DNA of 11,178 nt from CALAED01 sp937891035 (GCA_035642125.1 DASQSZ010000124.1:1-11178); one strand, 5' to 3'. Shown: positions 1 through 6,699, numbered from the stretch's first letter. Translations and numbers: made by a program. The notes: a model not told the origin generated them from the sequence alone.

Positions 1-2
1 GA

Positions 3-1172
3 GTGGTGGTCGACGTCTCGCGCATCGCCCAGGTATCGGTGGGCAGTGGCCAGGTGACCATCGGCGCGGGTATCAAGTCCGTCGACGCGGCGAACGCGCT
101 GGCCTCCACCGGGCTGGTGCTGCCGAACGGCACCTGCCCGACGGTGGCCGCCGGAGGATTCGTCACCGGCGGCGGCATCGGCCCCATCACCCGCGACTAC
201 GGGGTGGCCAGCGACGGCCTGGCCGCCGCCGAGGTGGTGCTGGCCGACGGCCGGATCGTGCGCTGCTCGCCGAGGGAAAACACGGATCTGTACTGGGCGC
301 TACGCGGCGGAGGCGGCGGCAACTTCGGCATCGTCACCCGCTACCGGCTGCGCGCGCTGCCCGTCACCCGGCTGGCCGACTATGCCGTGGTCTGGCCCAT
401 CTCGGCGGCGACCGAGGTCATCGGCGCCTGGCAGGCGTGGCTGGCCGCCCTGCCGAGGGGCGTCTTCGCCGAACTGCTCGTCGCGTTCCCGCCCAATGGC
501 AATCCCGTGGTACAGGCGTCGGGAACCGCCACCGACAGCCAGGCCGACCTGGAGACCCAGCTGAACCGGCTGACCGGCGCGATCGGAACGGCCCCGCTGG
601 CCCGGCAGGTCACCGACGACACCTACCAGCGCACGATGATGAAGGTGTGGGGCTGCTCCACCAGGACGGTGGCGCAGTGCCACACCGTCGGGCAAAACCC
701 GGAGGCGACGTTGCCCCGAGGCGCGTTCGGCCACACCCGCGGCAGGTTCATCGGACGGGCGCTGTCCGACCAGGCGATCGGGCAGATCATGACCGCGGTG
801 CAGCAGGACATCCGGCCCGCGCAGCTACGGGTCCTCGCGCTGCGCGCGATGGGCGGAGCGGCCAACGCGGTCTCCCGCAGCGCCACGGCGTTCGTGCACC
901 GGACCTCTTTGTACAACATCAACTGCGTGTTCTCGCTGCTCAACCCGAGCGCCACCGACGCGGACAGGGCCGCCCTGCTGGCCTCTCTCAACGCCACATT
1001 CGCCGCGGTCGACCCGCACTCCAACGCAGAGTCCTTCCAGAACTTCATGGATCCGGTGCTCGCCGATTGGCGTCAGGCGTACTATGCGGAGAACTACTCA
1101 CGTCTGGTCGACACGAAGCGGCGGTACGACCCGAACGGCTTCTTCCGCTTCCCGCAGGCGATCGGAAGCTGA
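3..1172 (+). CDS. FAD-binding BBE-type oxidoreductase, 5'-truncated by window edge
   Basis: This is the C-terminal 389 residues of a flavin-dependent oxidase of the berberine-bridge-enzyme/PCMH family. Such enzymes oxidise alcohols, sugars or alkaloid-like substrates using covalent FAD and O2. The visible part starts inside the FAD-binding domain. An NGTCPTV segment holds Cys45 (codon 135-137), the position that forms the 6-S-cysteinyl FAD link in bicovalent members, followed by GGFVTGGGIG and a GGGGGNFGIVT stretch near residues 101-111. A middle region with an AQCHTVGQ-type motif follows. The BBE tail is at the end (YYAENYSRLVD, YDPNGFF, residues about 359-381). The N-terminal part, with the expected second attachment site (His) and any signal peptide, lies upstream of the window, so the first GTG seen is not the true start. 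The internal AQCH region resembles exported actinobacterial members, so a Tat signal upstream is plausible but unseen. Substrate is unknown. Confidence 0.9.
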   Translation: MVVDVSRIAQVSVGSGQVTIGAGIKSVDAANALASTGLVLPNGTCPTVAAGGFVTGGGIGPITRDYGVASDGLAAAEVVLADGRIVRCSPRENTDLYWALRGGGGGNFGIVTRYRLRALPVTRLADYAVVWPISAATEVIGAWQAWLAALPRGVFAELLVAFPPNGNPVVQASGTATDSQADLETQLNRLTGAIGTAPLARQVTDDTYQRTMMKVWGCSTRTVAQCHTVGQNPEATLPRGAFGHTRGRFIGRALSDQAIGQIMTAVQQDIRPAQLRVLALRAMGGAANAVSRSATAFVHRTSLYNINCVFSLLNPSATDADRAALLASLNATFAAVDPHSNAESFQNFMDPVLADWRQAYYAENYSRLVDTKRRYDPNGFFRFPQAIGS

Positions 1173-1213
1173 TCCGCGCCGCCCGCGCACGATCGCGGCC
1201 GGTCCCCGAGGAA

Positions 1214-1275
1214 CGTGAAGCCCCTGCGAGAAGTGGTCATCCCAGTGATCACTTCATAGCGCAGCGGGCTTCACG
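1214..1275. terminator. long imperfect hairpin, probable terminator
   Basis: Outer arms CGTGAAGCCC (1214-1223) and GGGCTTCACG (1266-1275) match perfectly. Inside them TGCG (1225-1228) faces CGCA (1260-1263), and GAAGTGGTCA (1230-1239) faces TGATCACTTC (1246-1255) with one G-T wobble around a 6-nt loop. The hairpin begins about 40 nt after the oxidoreductase stop, as expected for an actinomycete terminator lacking a T-tract. Its 62-nt span and layered arms are larger than a usual terminator, so a small mobile-repeat origin is also possible. Confidence 0.6.
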
Positions 1276-1489
1276 CGTCCCCCAGGTCACCCACACTTGG
1301 CATCAGAATTCGGCAGCGTTCATATCCATCAATGCTGTGCTGGAGGGCGAAGCGTCAGGGGGCGGGACTATCGCGTGGTATCGAGCGACGGCCGGCTGGC
1401 TCATGAGGTGCGCACCGCATTGCGGGCGCCGGACTGCCGTGTGTGCTTGGACAGGCTCGACGTCGACCGCGGTCGGGCGATCCTTCCAC
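1276..1489. other. non-coding stretch with no recognised content
   Basis: Together with the hairpin before it, this fills the 317-base gap between the oxidoreductase stop and the 3' end of the TetR gene. A short open frame at 1297-1545 (+) has no ribosome-binding site, no recognisable domain and runs antisense into the TetR gene. The region is slightly less GC-rich at 1300-1340 than its neighbours. It could be a decayed gene remnant, but I recognise nothing in it. Confidence 0.5.
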
Positions 1490-2134
1490 CTATGACCCGG
1501 TTCCGGGCGGACGAGCGTAGATGCTTGTGGCGGTGTTGTCGATGATGTTCCTGGCCAGATGGGAGAGCGCGACCGGGTCGGTGAACCATTTGGCCAGCGG
1601 ACCGTCCACGGTCAGCTGGGCGATGCCGTGCGCCATGGCCCAGGCCCCGATGGTCATTTCGGTGGGGTCGTATGGCAGCTCCCCGGCCTGGTCGTGACAG
1701 GCCTGCACCGCACCTCTGATGATCCCGTACGCCTCGTCGCCGGCCGTGATGACCTCGCTCTCCAGCGCCGGGTCGCGCAGTTCCGGCCGCCACATGACCA
1801 GGAAGTAGCCGCGGTTTCGGTAGGCGAAGTCGACGTAGGCGACGCCGAGTGCGGTGAGCCGGTCCACGGCGGTCCCCGGCAGCTCCAGGCAGGGGCGCAG
1901 CACCCCAGCCAAATGCGTGAAGGCCTCGGCGGTGATGGCGGTCATCAGGGCCGACTTGTCGGCGAAGTGGTGGTAGGCGGCGGCGTGGCTGACGCCCACG
2001 CGGGTGGAGATGCGGCGCAACGACAGCGCCTCGATGCCCTCGGTCTCGACCGTTCTGACGGCCTCGGCGATGAGCGCGTGCCGCAAGTCGCCGTGGTGGT
2101 AGTGACCCGAGGTGGTCGAGGAGCTTTTCGGCAT
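1490..2134 (-). CDS. TetR/AcrR-family regulator with WHG-type C-terminal domain
   Basis: A 214-residue one-component repressor, of usual family length. The N-terminal DNA-binding domain covers residues about 15-62, with the helix-turn-helix in ALSLRRISTRVGVSHAAAYHHF-like sequence at 37-58 (recognition helix near 48-57, AAAYHHF typical of TetR). The ligand-binding half contains W165, H169 and G170 in AWAMAHG, the signature of the WHG (TetR_C_33-like) domain. The ATG at 2134 sits 9 nt after a TAGGAT -10 element, so the mRNA is probably almost leaderless; no better start is seen. Operator-like dyads lie just upstream, suggesting autorepression. Family members control exporters or oxidoreductases. 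Here the divergent neighbour is a secreted trefoil protein, and the oxidoreductase lies convergent downstream. The effector is unknown. Confidence 0.92.
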   Translation of the reverse strand: MPKSSSTTSGHYHHGDLRHALIAEAVRTVETEGIEALSLRRISTRVGVSHAAAYHHFADKSALMTAITAEAFTHLAGVLRPCLELPGTAVDRLTALGVAYVDFAYRNRGYFLVMWRPELRDPALESEVITAGDEAYGIIRGAVQACHDQAGELPYDPTEMTIGAWAMAHGIAQLTVDGPLAKWFTDPVALSHLARNIIDNTATSIYARPPGTGS

Positions 2135-2143
2135 ATGTCAGGA

Positions 2144-2149
2144 ATCCTA
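2144..2149 (-). promoter_or_regulatory. -10 element of the TetR gene
   Basis: On the minus strand TAGGAT fits the actinobacterial TANNNT -10 and ends 9 nt before the ATG at 2134, so transcription would begin about 2 nt upstream of the start codon. No convincing -35 is visible. The first operator-like repeat (2151-2166) lies directly upstream, where a bound repressor would block polymerase. Confidence 0.45.
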
Positions 2150-2150
2150 T

Positions 2151-2212
2151 CTTGACACCGGTAAGACCGGCATGCATCCTTGTCTGTAGCAGCATCTTAC
2201 CGCCGGTTAGAT
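2151..2212. promoter_or_regulatory. two TetR-type operator candidates
   Basis: CGGTAAGA at 2159-2166 and TCTTACCG at 2195-2202 are perfect inverted copies with 28 bp between them. The second copy is part of a local dyad, CTTACCG-C-CGGTTAG (2196-2210), that pairs at 6 of 7 positions. The first sits in CTTGACACCGGTAAG, a weaker dyad around ACCGGT. TTACCG/CGGTAA half-sites are common in TetR-family operators. Placement between the TetR gene and the divergent secreted-protein gene suggests the regulator controls both. Confidence 0.55.
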
Positions 2213-2303
2213 CATGATCCGGCAAGGGGCAACGGGGGTCTCGTTTTACCGCCTGACCTGCCCTGCTGCGCGCACACCTTTCGAGACAGGGGGAAATACT
2301 GTC

Positions 2304-3305
2304 ATGCCCGAAATTCGGCATCATCGAACCGTTGAACCCGAGCGCCTCCACATCCATCGAGAGTTTATGCGGGTCGGAACCGCGTACAGAGGAACTGCGT
2401 ACAGAGCGGTCATCATCGCCACGCTCGCGGCGCTGCTCGCCGTGGTCAACGTGGCGGTCGGGGCCGGCAACGCACAGGCCACGGTGGTCAACGGATATCC
2501 GGGCGGCGTCACCGCACCCGTCGACGGCGACGTACTGACCATTCTGCAAAGCAGGGACGACCACAACCTCACTCCCATGGTCGCCGTCGACGTGCCGCAC
2601 GGCTCGACCGAGTGGGGACCGCATCTTCGCGTGCAGAACTCCAACGGCAACACGGCCCAGCAATTCAAGTTCGTCAAACGCGGGGATTGGTTCCAATTGC
2701 GGCCGCTCAGCGGCAACGATCAGCTGTGCCTGGAAGCTACCGGAAACGACCCGTTCGAGGGCCAGATAGTCGAGCAGTACGGATGCGACCCCAACTACTA
2801 CAACCAGCCGAACCAGCTGTGGCAGGTCCTGCCGACCACCGGAGGGATCTTGCTCCGTTCCCAGATGCCCGGCAGCTGGTACATCACGGTCAGTACCGTG
2901 GGCCACAGCAGCGGCGATTTGGTCGACAACCTGCCCTTGGTGATGACCGCGAACCCCGGCGCGGACGCCCACTTCTCGCTGCACCGCCCGCAGACGGCGG
3001 TCGAAAAGTGGGTGAACAACATGATCATCGGCGGGGCGTCCATCAACAACGTCTACTGCCCCGATCCGTACTTCATCAAAGAGGACCAGGAGAACAGCTC
3101 CGACACCGATCCCACGTATAACCGTATCGGGGACTCCGGTGTGCGGATCTACGCCGAATACGAGATCGGAGGCACCGCGGGCCTCATGCACGACGGAGCG
3201 CGCTTCGCCTTCAACAACCTCGGCACTCCACCCGCCAAACGCAATGGTGGTGTGCGGCTCTACTGCAACCTGATCGACGACGGGTACCCCAAGATCAGAG
3301 TCTGA
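2304..3305 (+). CDS. secreted ricin-B-like beta-trefoil protein with unrecognised C-terminal region
   Basis: The ATG at 2304 is preceded by GGGGGA (2289-2294) at a good distance and gives 333 residues; an in-frame ATG at 2367 would give a more conventional signal peptide. A hydrophobic stretch VIIATLAALLAVVNVAVG (36-53) ends in NAQA-T, a likely signal-peptidase I site after residue 59. Residues about 75-228 look like a ricin-type/CBM13 beta-trefoil: QQFKF (119-123), WFQLRPLSGNDQLCLEA (129-145) and NQLWQVLP (170-177) fit its repeating QxW/F pattern. Residues about 230-333 carry YCPDPYF and RLYCNLIDDG and match nothing I know. Four cysteines remain after export (C142, C161, C252, C321), suggesting two disulfides. 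Likely a carbohydrate- or surface-binding extracellular protein. Possible control by the divergent TetR is inferred from shared upstream DNA. No catalytic motif is seen. Confidence 0.75.
   Translation: MPEIRHHRTVEPERLHIHREFMRVGTAYRGTAYRAVIIATLAALLAVVNVAVGAGNAQATVVNGYPGGVTAPVDGDVLTILQSRDDHNLTPMVAVDVPHGSTEWGPHLRVQNSNGNTAQQFKFVKRGDWFQLRPLSGNDQLCLEATGNDPFEGQIVEQYGCDPNYYNQPNQLWQVLPTTGGILLRSQMPGSWYITVSTVGHSSGDLVDNLPLVMTANPGADAHFSLHRPQTAVEKWVNNMIIGGASINNVYCPDPYFIKEDQENSSDTDPTYNRIGDSGVRIYAEYEIGGTAGLMHDGARFAFNNLGTPPAKRNGGVRLYCNLIDDGYPKIRV
2377..2406 (+). repeat. 15-bp tandem duplication in signal-peptide coding region
   Basis: GAACCGCGTACAGAG (2377-2391) is followed at once by GAACTGCGTACAGAG (2392-2406), 14 of 15 bases identical. 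It encodes a duplicated GTAYR pentapeptide just before the hydrophobic core of the signal sequence, adding basic residues to the n-region. Confidence 0.8.
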
Positions 3306-3323
3306 GCGAACCAACCTTTATGG

Positions 3324-3358
3324 TCGAGCGGCCCGGCAGCGCAACCCGGGCCGCTCGA
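3324..3358. terminator. strong hairpin terminator after the trefoil gene
   Basis: TCGAGCGGCCCGG (3324-3336) and CCGGGCCGCTCGA (3346-3358) form a perfect 13-bp stem with a 9-nt loop, starting 18 nt after the stop codon. There is no T-tract, as is common for actinomycete terminators. Confidence 0.75.
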
Positions 3359-3488
3359 TCGGCATCTGTGACCGGCCCCCGCGTGATGAGAGCGGCCGCC
3401 GCGGCGCGGCGGCTGAGCGGTTCGGTGTCTCGCCGACCACGGCAAGGCGGCGGGCTGGCCGCTACCGGCAGCTGGGCGCGGGGCCGGG

Positions 3489-3517
3489 TTGACCGATTGT
3501 TGACGCCTCTATTGACG
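3489..3517 (+). promoter_or_regulatory. three phased TTGAC repeats upstream of the amidase gene
   Basis: TTGACC (3489-3494), TTGACG (3500-3505) and TTGACG (3512-3517) recur at 11- and 12-bp steps, close to one helical turn. Any could act as a -35 hexamer, but no good -10 follows at 16-18 bp, so a regulator or sigma-factor site is possible. Confidence 0.35.
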
Positions 3518-3580
3518 GGGGGACGTGATCGCTGTTCCGTAAGGGGGTTCAAGTGAATCTCTGCCGGGTGGTGACGGCCA

Positions 3581-5353
3581 ATGCGACGGAACGGCATCCG
3601 ATGGGCTTCCGTGGGGACGGGCCTCCTCTTGGTAGCAGGGCTGGTGGTGTCCGGCGGTCCGACGGGGTCGGCCGCCGGCATCGGGCCCGGCGGCGTCGAC
3701 GTGGACAAGGCGACCATCCCCGAGTTGCAGCGGGCGATGAGCGCCGGGCGGCTGACGTCGGCCGGCTTGACCAGGTTCTACCTCGACCGGATCGAGCGGA
3801 TCGACCGGCCGCTGCTGCACTCCGTCATCGCCACGAGCCCCAGTGCCTTGGACGAGGCCAGGGCGAGCGACGCGCGGCGCAGGAACAGGACGCTGCGCGG
3901 CCCGATGGACGGCATTCCCATCCTGGTCAAGGACAACGTCAACACCGAGGCCCAGCCGACAACCGCCGGATCGTTCGCGCTGGCGAAGGCCAAGCCAAGG
4001 GACGCGTTCATCATCGACCGGCTCCAGGCCGGCGGCGCCGTGATCCTCGGCAAGGCGAACCTGTCGGAGTGGGCGAACTTCCGGTCCACCCAGTCCGCCA
4101 GCGGCTGGAGCGGCGTCGGCGGGCAGACGAACAACCCGTACGCGCTCGACCACAACCCCTGCGGATCTAGCTCGGGCTCGGGAAGCGCCGTGGCCGCCGA
4201 CCTGGCCACGGTGGCGATCGGCACCGAGACCGACGGCTCGATCGTCTGCCCGAGCGGGGCCAACGGCCTGGTCGGGCTGAAGCCGACGATCGGGCGGGTG
4301 AGCCGCGGCGGCATCGTGCCGATTTCTGCCCAGCAGGACACCGCCGGCCCGATGACCCGCAACGTCACCGACACGGCCGTGCTGCTGGCGGCCATCCAGG
4401 GGGCCGACCCGGCCGACCCGCCGACGCGGGAGGCGGACAACCCGGCCGACTACACGCGGTTCCTGAACGCGGGCGCGCTGCGCGGCGCCCGGATCGGCGT
4501 GTGGCGGGCCGGCAACGTGGGCGTCAGCAACGAAACCGACGCCGTCTTCGAACAGGCGATCGCCAAGCTGCGCAGCCTCGGCGCCACGGTGGTGGACCCG
4601 GCCGACCCGCCGAATCTGGATCGGATCGGCGGCCCCGAGTTCACCGCGCTGATGTGCGAGTTCAAGCACGACATCAACGCCTATCTCGCCGCCACCCCGG
4701 GCGACCACCCGCGCGACCTCGCCGGTCTCATCGCCTTCAACCGGGCCAACGCGGCGCGCGAGATGCCGTTCTTCGGCCAGGAGATCTTCGAGGCGTCCCA
4801 GGCGACCAGCGGCGACCTCGATGACCCCGCGTGCGCCGAACCGCGCCGGACCGCGACAACGCTGGCCCGGCAGGCGATCGACGAGACCCTCGCGCGGAAC
4901 CGGCTCGACGCGATCGTCGCGCCGACCGGCAGCCCGGCCTGGTCGACCGACATGATCAACGGCGACCACTTCCTGCTCGGCAGCTCGTCGCTCGCTGCCG
5001 TGTCCGGCTACCCGAACATCACGGTGCCGGCCGGAGCGGCGTTCGAGTTGCCGCTCGGCCTGTCCATCATGGGCGCGCGCTGGTCCGAGCCGAAGCTGCT
5101 CGCGCTCGCGTTCGCGTTCGAGCAGGCCACGCACGCGCGCAAGCCGCCGCGCTTCCTGCGGTCGGCGCCGCAGACCGACGGCCGCCACCCGTGGCCGCCC
5201 GGCGGTTCGCCCGCGGCCGGGACCGGCGCCACCGGCGGCGCGGGGGCGACCGGCGGCATGAGCGCGACCGGCGGCGTCGATGCGACCGGAGCCGGCGAGT
5301 TGGGCGGTCCGGGCAGGGCCGCGCCACGCCCGGTGTACGGCGCGACCCGCTGA
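3581..5353 (+). CDS. secreted amidase-signature family hydrolase
   Basis: A 590-residue enzyme of the amidase-signature family (GatA/FAAH-like), which hydrolyses C-N bonds with a Ser-cisSer-Lys triad. The triad is visible: K117 in PILVKDNV, S196 in the GSSSGSGS loop and S220 in GTETDGSIVCPSG, with the usual 24 residues between the serines. An N-terminal signal peptide (RRNGIR, then a hydrophobic stretch to about residue 24, cleavage near GSA-A at 29-32) indicates export. The catalytic domain ends near residue 530. A 49-residue Gly/Ala/Thr-rich tail with ATGG repeats follows and is unusual. The ATG at 3581 is favoured because it gives the signal peptide, but its ribosome-binding site is only GGGTGGTG. 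A stronger AAGGGGG precedes a GTG at 3553 in another frame. The substrate (amide, cyclic oligoamide, peptide or acylamide) cannot be told. Flanking genes are unrelated, so it is probably monocistronic. Confidence 0.92.
   Translation: MRRNGIRWASVGTGLLLVAGLVVSGGPTGSAAGIGPGGVDVDKATIPELQRAMSAGRLTSAGLTRFYLDRIERIDRPLLHSVIATSPSALDEARASDARRRNRTLRGPMDGIPILVKDNVNTEAQPTTAGSFALAKAKPRDAFIIDRLQAGGAVILGKANLSEWANFRSTQSASGWSGVGGQTNNPYALDHNPCGSSSGSGSAVAADLATVAIGTETDGSIVCPSGANGLVGLKPTIGRVSRGGIVPISAQQDTAGPMTRNVTDTAVLLAAIQGADPADPPTREADNPADYTRFLNAGALRGARIGVWRAGNVGVSNETDAVFEQAIAKLRSLGATVVDPADPPNLDRIGGPEFTALMCEFKHDINAYLAATPGDHPRDLAGLIAFNRANAAREMPFFGQEIFEASQATSGDLDDPACAEPRRTATTLARQAIDETLARNRLDAIVAPTGSPAWSTDMINGDHFLLGSSSLAAVSGYPNITVPAGAAFELPLGLSIMGARWSEPKLLALAFAFEQATHARKPPRFLRSAPQTDGRHPWPPGGSPAAGTGATGGAGATGGMSATGGVDATGAGELGGPGRAAPRPVYGATR
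5204..5350 (+). repeat. ATGG-rich low-complexity tail of the amidase
   Basis: Residues 542-590 of the amidase contain repeated ATGG units (GTGATGG, AGATGG, SATGG, DATG) encoded by recurring gcgaccggcgg-type sequence. The tail probably arose by slippage and may be a flexible cell-wall-spanning or linker segment; no anchor motif follows it. Confidence 0.6.
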
Positions 5354-5406
5354 GCGCCGGCGCGCCGAGGCAAGAGGACGGTCAGCGGAAAACTGTCAGG
5401 AACGGA

Positions 5407-5733
5407 TTACGAGGAGCCCTCACGATGCGATGACGACGTGGTCGAGGCGGCAGCGGCGGCCTGGACGGCCGCCGAGGCCAGGCCCGGAGGCGCGGACGCC
5501 AGCGCCGCCTTGATCGCGTCGACCAGCGCCAGCGCGGCCTCTTCGGTCAGCTCGACGGCGACCCGCGCCGCCGGGCCCTTGGCCGGGTCGGCGAAGTCGA
5601 TGTTGAGCGTGTGCTCGTACGGCGCGTCGAAGGGATGGTCGACGTACACGTTCGCCTGAGTGAGCGCGAACCATCCGTTCGGGCCCTTGGCGCTGCCCGC
5701 CATCTCGGCCCGGTGGGTCAGGTGAGTGCACAC
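5407..5733 (-). CDS. DUF6295-like small protein
   Basis: A 108-residue cytoplasmic protein with no signal peptide or membrane segment. The first about 80 residues look like the DUF6295 family: start MCTHLTHRAEMAGSAKG, GPNGWFALTQANVYVDHP (about 17-34), EHTLNIDFADP (40-50) and ARVAVELTEEAALALVDAI (56-74). The role of that family is unknown to me. The last about 30 residues are an Ala/Ser-rich extension that typical members seem to lack. The start is GTG at 5733, with GGGAGG at the end of the upstream hydrolase gene as ribosome-binding site. Only 5 bp separate it from that gene's stop, so translation is probably coupled. The pairing suggests it serves the same function as the hydrolase, for example as a partner or substrate-handling protein (inference). 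Confidence 0.8.
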   Translation of the reverse strand: MCTHLTHRAEMAGSAKGPNGWFALTQANVYVDHPFDAPYEHTLNIDFADPAKGPAARVAVELTEEAALALVDAIKAALASAPPGLASAAVQAAAAASTTSSSHREGSS

Positions 5734-5738
5734 GCCGG

Positions 5739-6488
5739 TCAGCCTCCCAGGTAGCGGCCGAAGAAGTCGAAAACGCGCTGCCAGCCGTCCTTCGCGGCGT
5801 CATAGCGATAACTCGGCCGGTCGACGGAGAAGAAGGCGTGCCCCGCGTTCGGGTAGGTGTGGAACTCGTAGGTCTTGCCGGCCTTGGTGAGCACGTTCCC
5901 CAGCTCGGCGGTCTCCTCCGGGGACGGGTTTTGGTCCTCGGTGCCGAACAACCCGAGCAGGGGACAGGACAGTTGCGGCGCGAGGTCCACCAGCGGCCGC
6001 ACCGACAACCGGATGGGGAAGTCGTCGGGCAACTCGCGCACGACGAACCCGCCATAGCAATCGACCGCGGCGTCCAGCCGCAGCGAGCACGCCGCGAGGA
6101 ACGACTGCCGCCCGCCCGAGCAGTAGCCGATCGTGCCGACCTTGCCGTTCGACGAAGTCTGCGTCCGCAGGTAGCGGGCGGCGGCGTCGACGTCGCCGAC
6201 CAGACGGTCGTCCGGCACGCCGCCGACGTTGCGCACCGCCGCCGAAGCGTCGTCCGGGCTCGCCCCCGGCGCCTCCCGATAGTGCAGGTTCGGGCAGATC
6301 GCGAGATAGCCGCGCGCGGCGAACGTGCGCACGATCTCCTTGGTGGCCTCGTCATACCCCGGCAGGTGGTGGAGGACCACCACGCCGCCGTACGGTCCCG
6401 GGCCCAGGGGGCGGGCGGAGTACGCCTCGATCGCGTCGTCGTCATGGCCGATGAGCGTGATCGTCTCGGCCATCATCGCGTCGTACAT
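5739..6488 (-). CDS. dienelactone hydrolase-family protein
   Basis: A 249-residue alpha/beta-hydrolase. The triad of the dienelactone hydrolase family is present: C123 in GYCSGGRQ, D185 in GTEDQNP and H217 in NAGHAF. GPYGGVVVLHHLPGYDE (about 31-47) is the oxyanion-side strand and loop. The family hydrolyses dienelactones or other esters and lactones; the substrate here is not known. The frame stays open upstream to 6635, but that part is Arg/Pro-rich and does not look like protein. I chose ATG 6488 (MYDAMMAETITLIGH), which matches how these proteins begin. ATG codons at 6476 and 6473 are alternatives. No ribosome-binding site is seen, but TAGTCT lies 8 nt upstream, which suits a leaderless mRNA. 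It forms an operon with the DUF6295-like gene and is divergent from the SnoaL-like gene. Confidence 0.88.
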   Translation of the reverse strand: MYDAMMAETITLIGHDDDAIEAYSARPLGPGPYGGVVVLHHLPGYDEATKEIVRTFAARGYLAICPNLHYREAPGASPDDASAAVRNVGGVPDDRLVGDVDAAARYLRTQTSSNGKVGTIGYCSGGRQSFLAACSLRLDAAVDCYGGFVVRELPDDFPIRLSVRPLVDLAPQLSCPLLGLFGTEDQNPSPEETAELGNVLTKAGKTYEFHTYPNAGHAFFSVDRPSYRYDAAKDGWQRVFDFFGRYLGG

Positions 6489-6496
6489 AACAGCCG

Positions 6497-6502
6497 AGAC
6501 TA
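6497..6502 (-). promoter_or_regulatory. candidate leaderless -10 element for the hydrolase operon
   Basis: TAGTCT on the minus strand fits TANNNT and ends 8 nt before the ATG at 6488, which has no Shine-Dalgarno sequence. No clear -35 is visible. Confidence 0.35.
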
Positions 6503-6661
6503 ACTTGAAGGTGCTCGGCGGGGCGCGGCGGCGGGGCGCGGCGGGGCGGTGCGGGACCGGCCGCGGGCTCTCCGCCGCCGTCACCCTTGCCTGACCGTAA
6601 TGCGTTTTCCCGCGCGGTCGGATGCCCTTGATCATGCGGCGATGAAACTATGTCCCCGGAT

Positions 6662-6682
6662 CTATCCACAGCCTGTGGAAAA
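6662..6682. promoter_or_regulatory. inverted pair of DnaA-box-like sites
   Basis: CTATCCACA (6662-6670, plus strand) differs by one base from the DnaA consensus TTATCCACA. TTTTCCACA lies on the minus strand at 6674-6682. The two share the perfect dyad TCCACAG-C-CTGTGGA. The site is 18-38 bp upstream of the SnoaL-like start, inside the divergent region shared with the hydrolase operon. It could bind DnaA or another dyad-recognising regulator. Confidence 0.45.
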
Positions 6683-6699
6683 GTGGCGGAGGGAATCGA

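Noticed and set aside
437..1495. Plus-strand open frame inside and past the oxidoreductase
   Set aside because: It is the shifted frame of a gene with clear FAD and BBE motifs and reads through the terminator hairpin; the product is Arg/Pro-rich.
1401..3314. Long open frame (about 637 codons) on the minus strand
   Set aside because: It runs across the TetR gene in a different frame, through the operator region and antisense to the secreted protein, so it cannot be a real gene.
3509..5188. Long open frame (about 560 codons) on the minus strand
   Set aside because: It is fully antisense to the amidase gene, which has catalytic motifs and correct codon bias; the opposite product is Arg/Gly/Val-rich with no domain.
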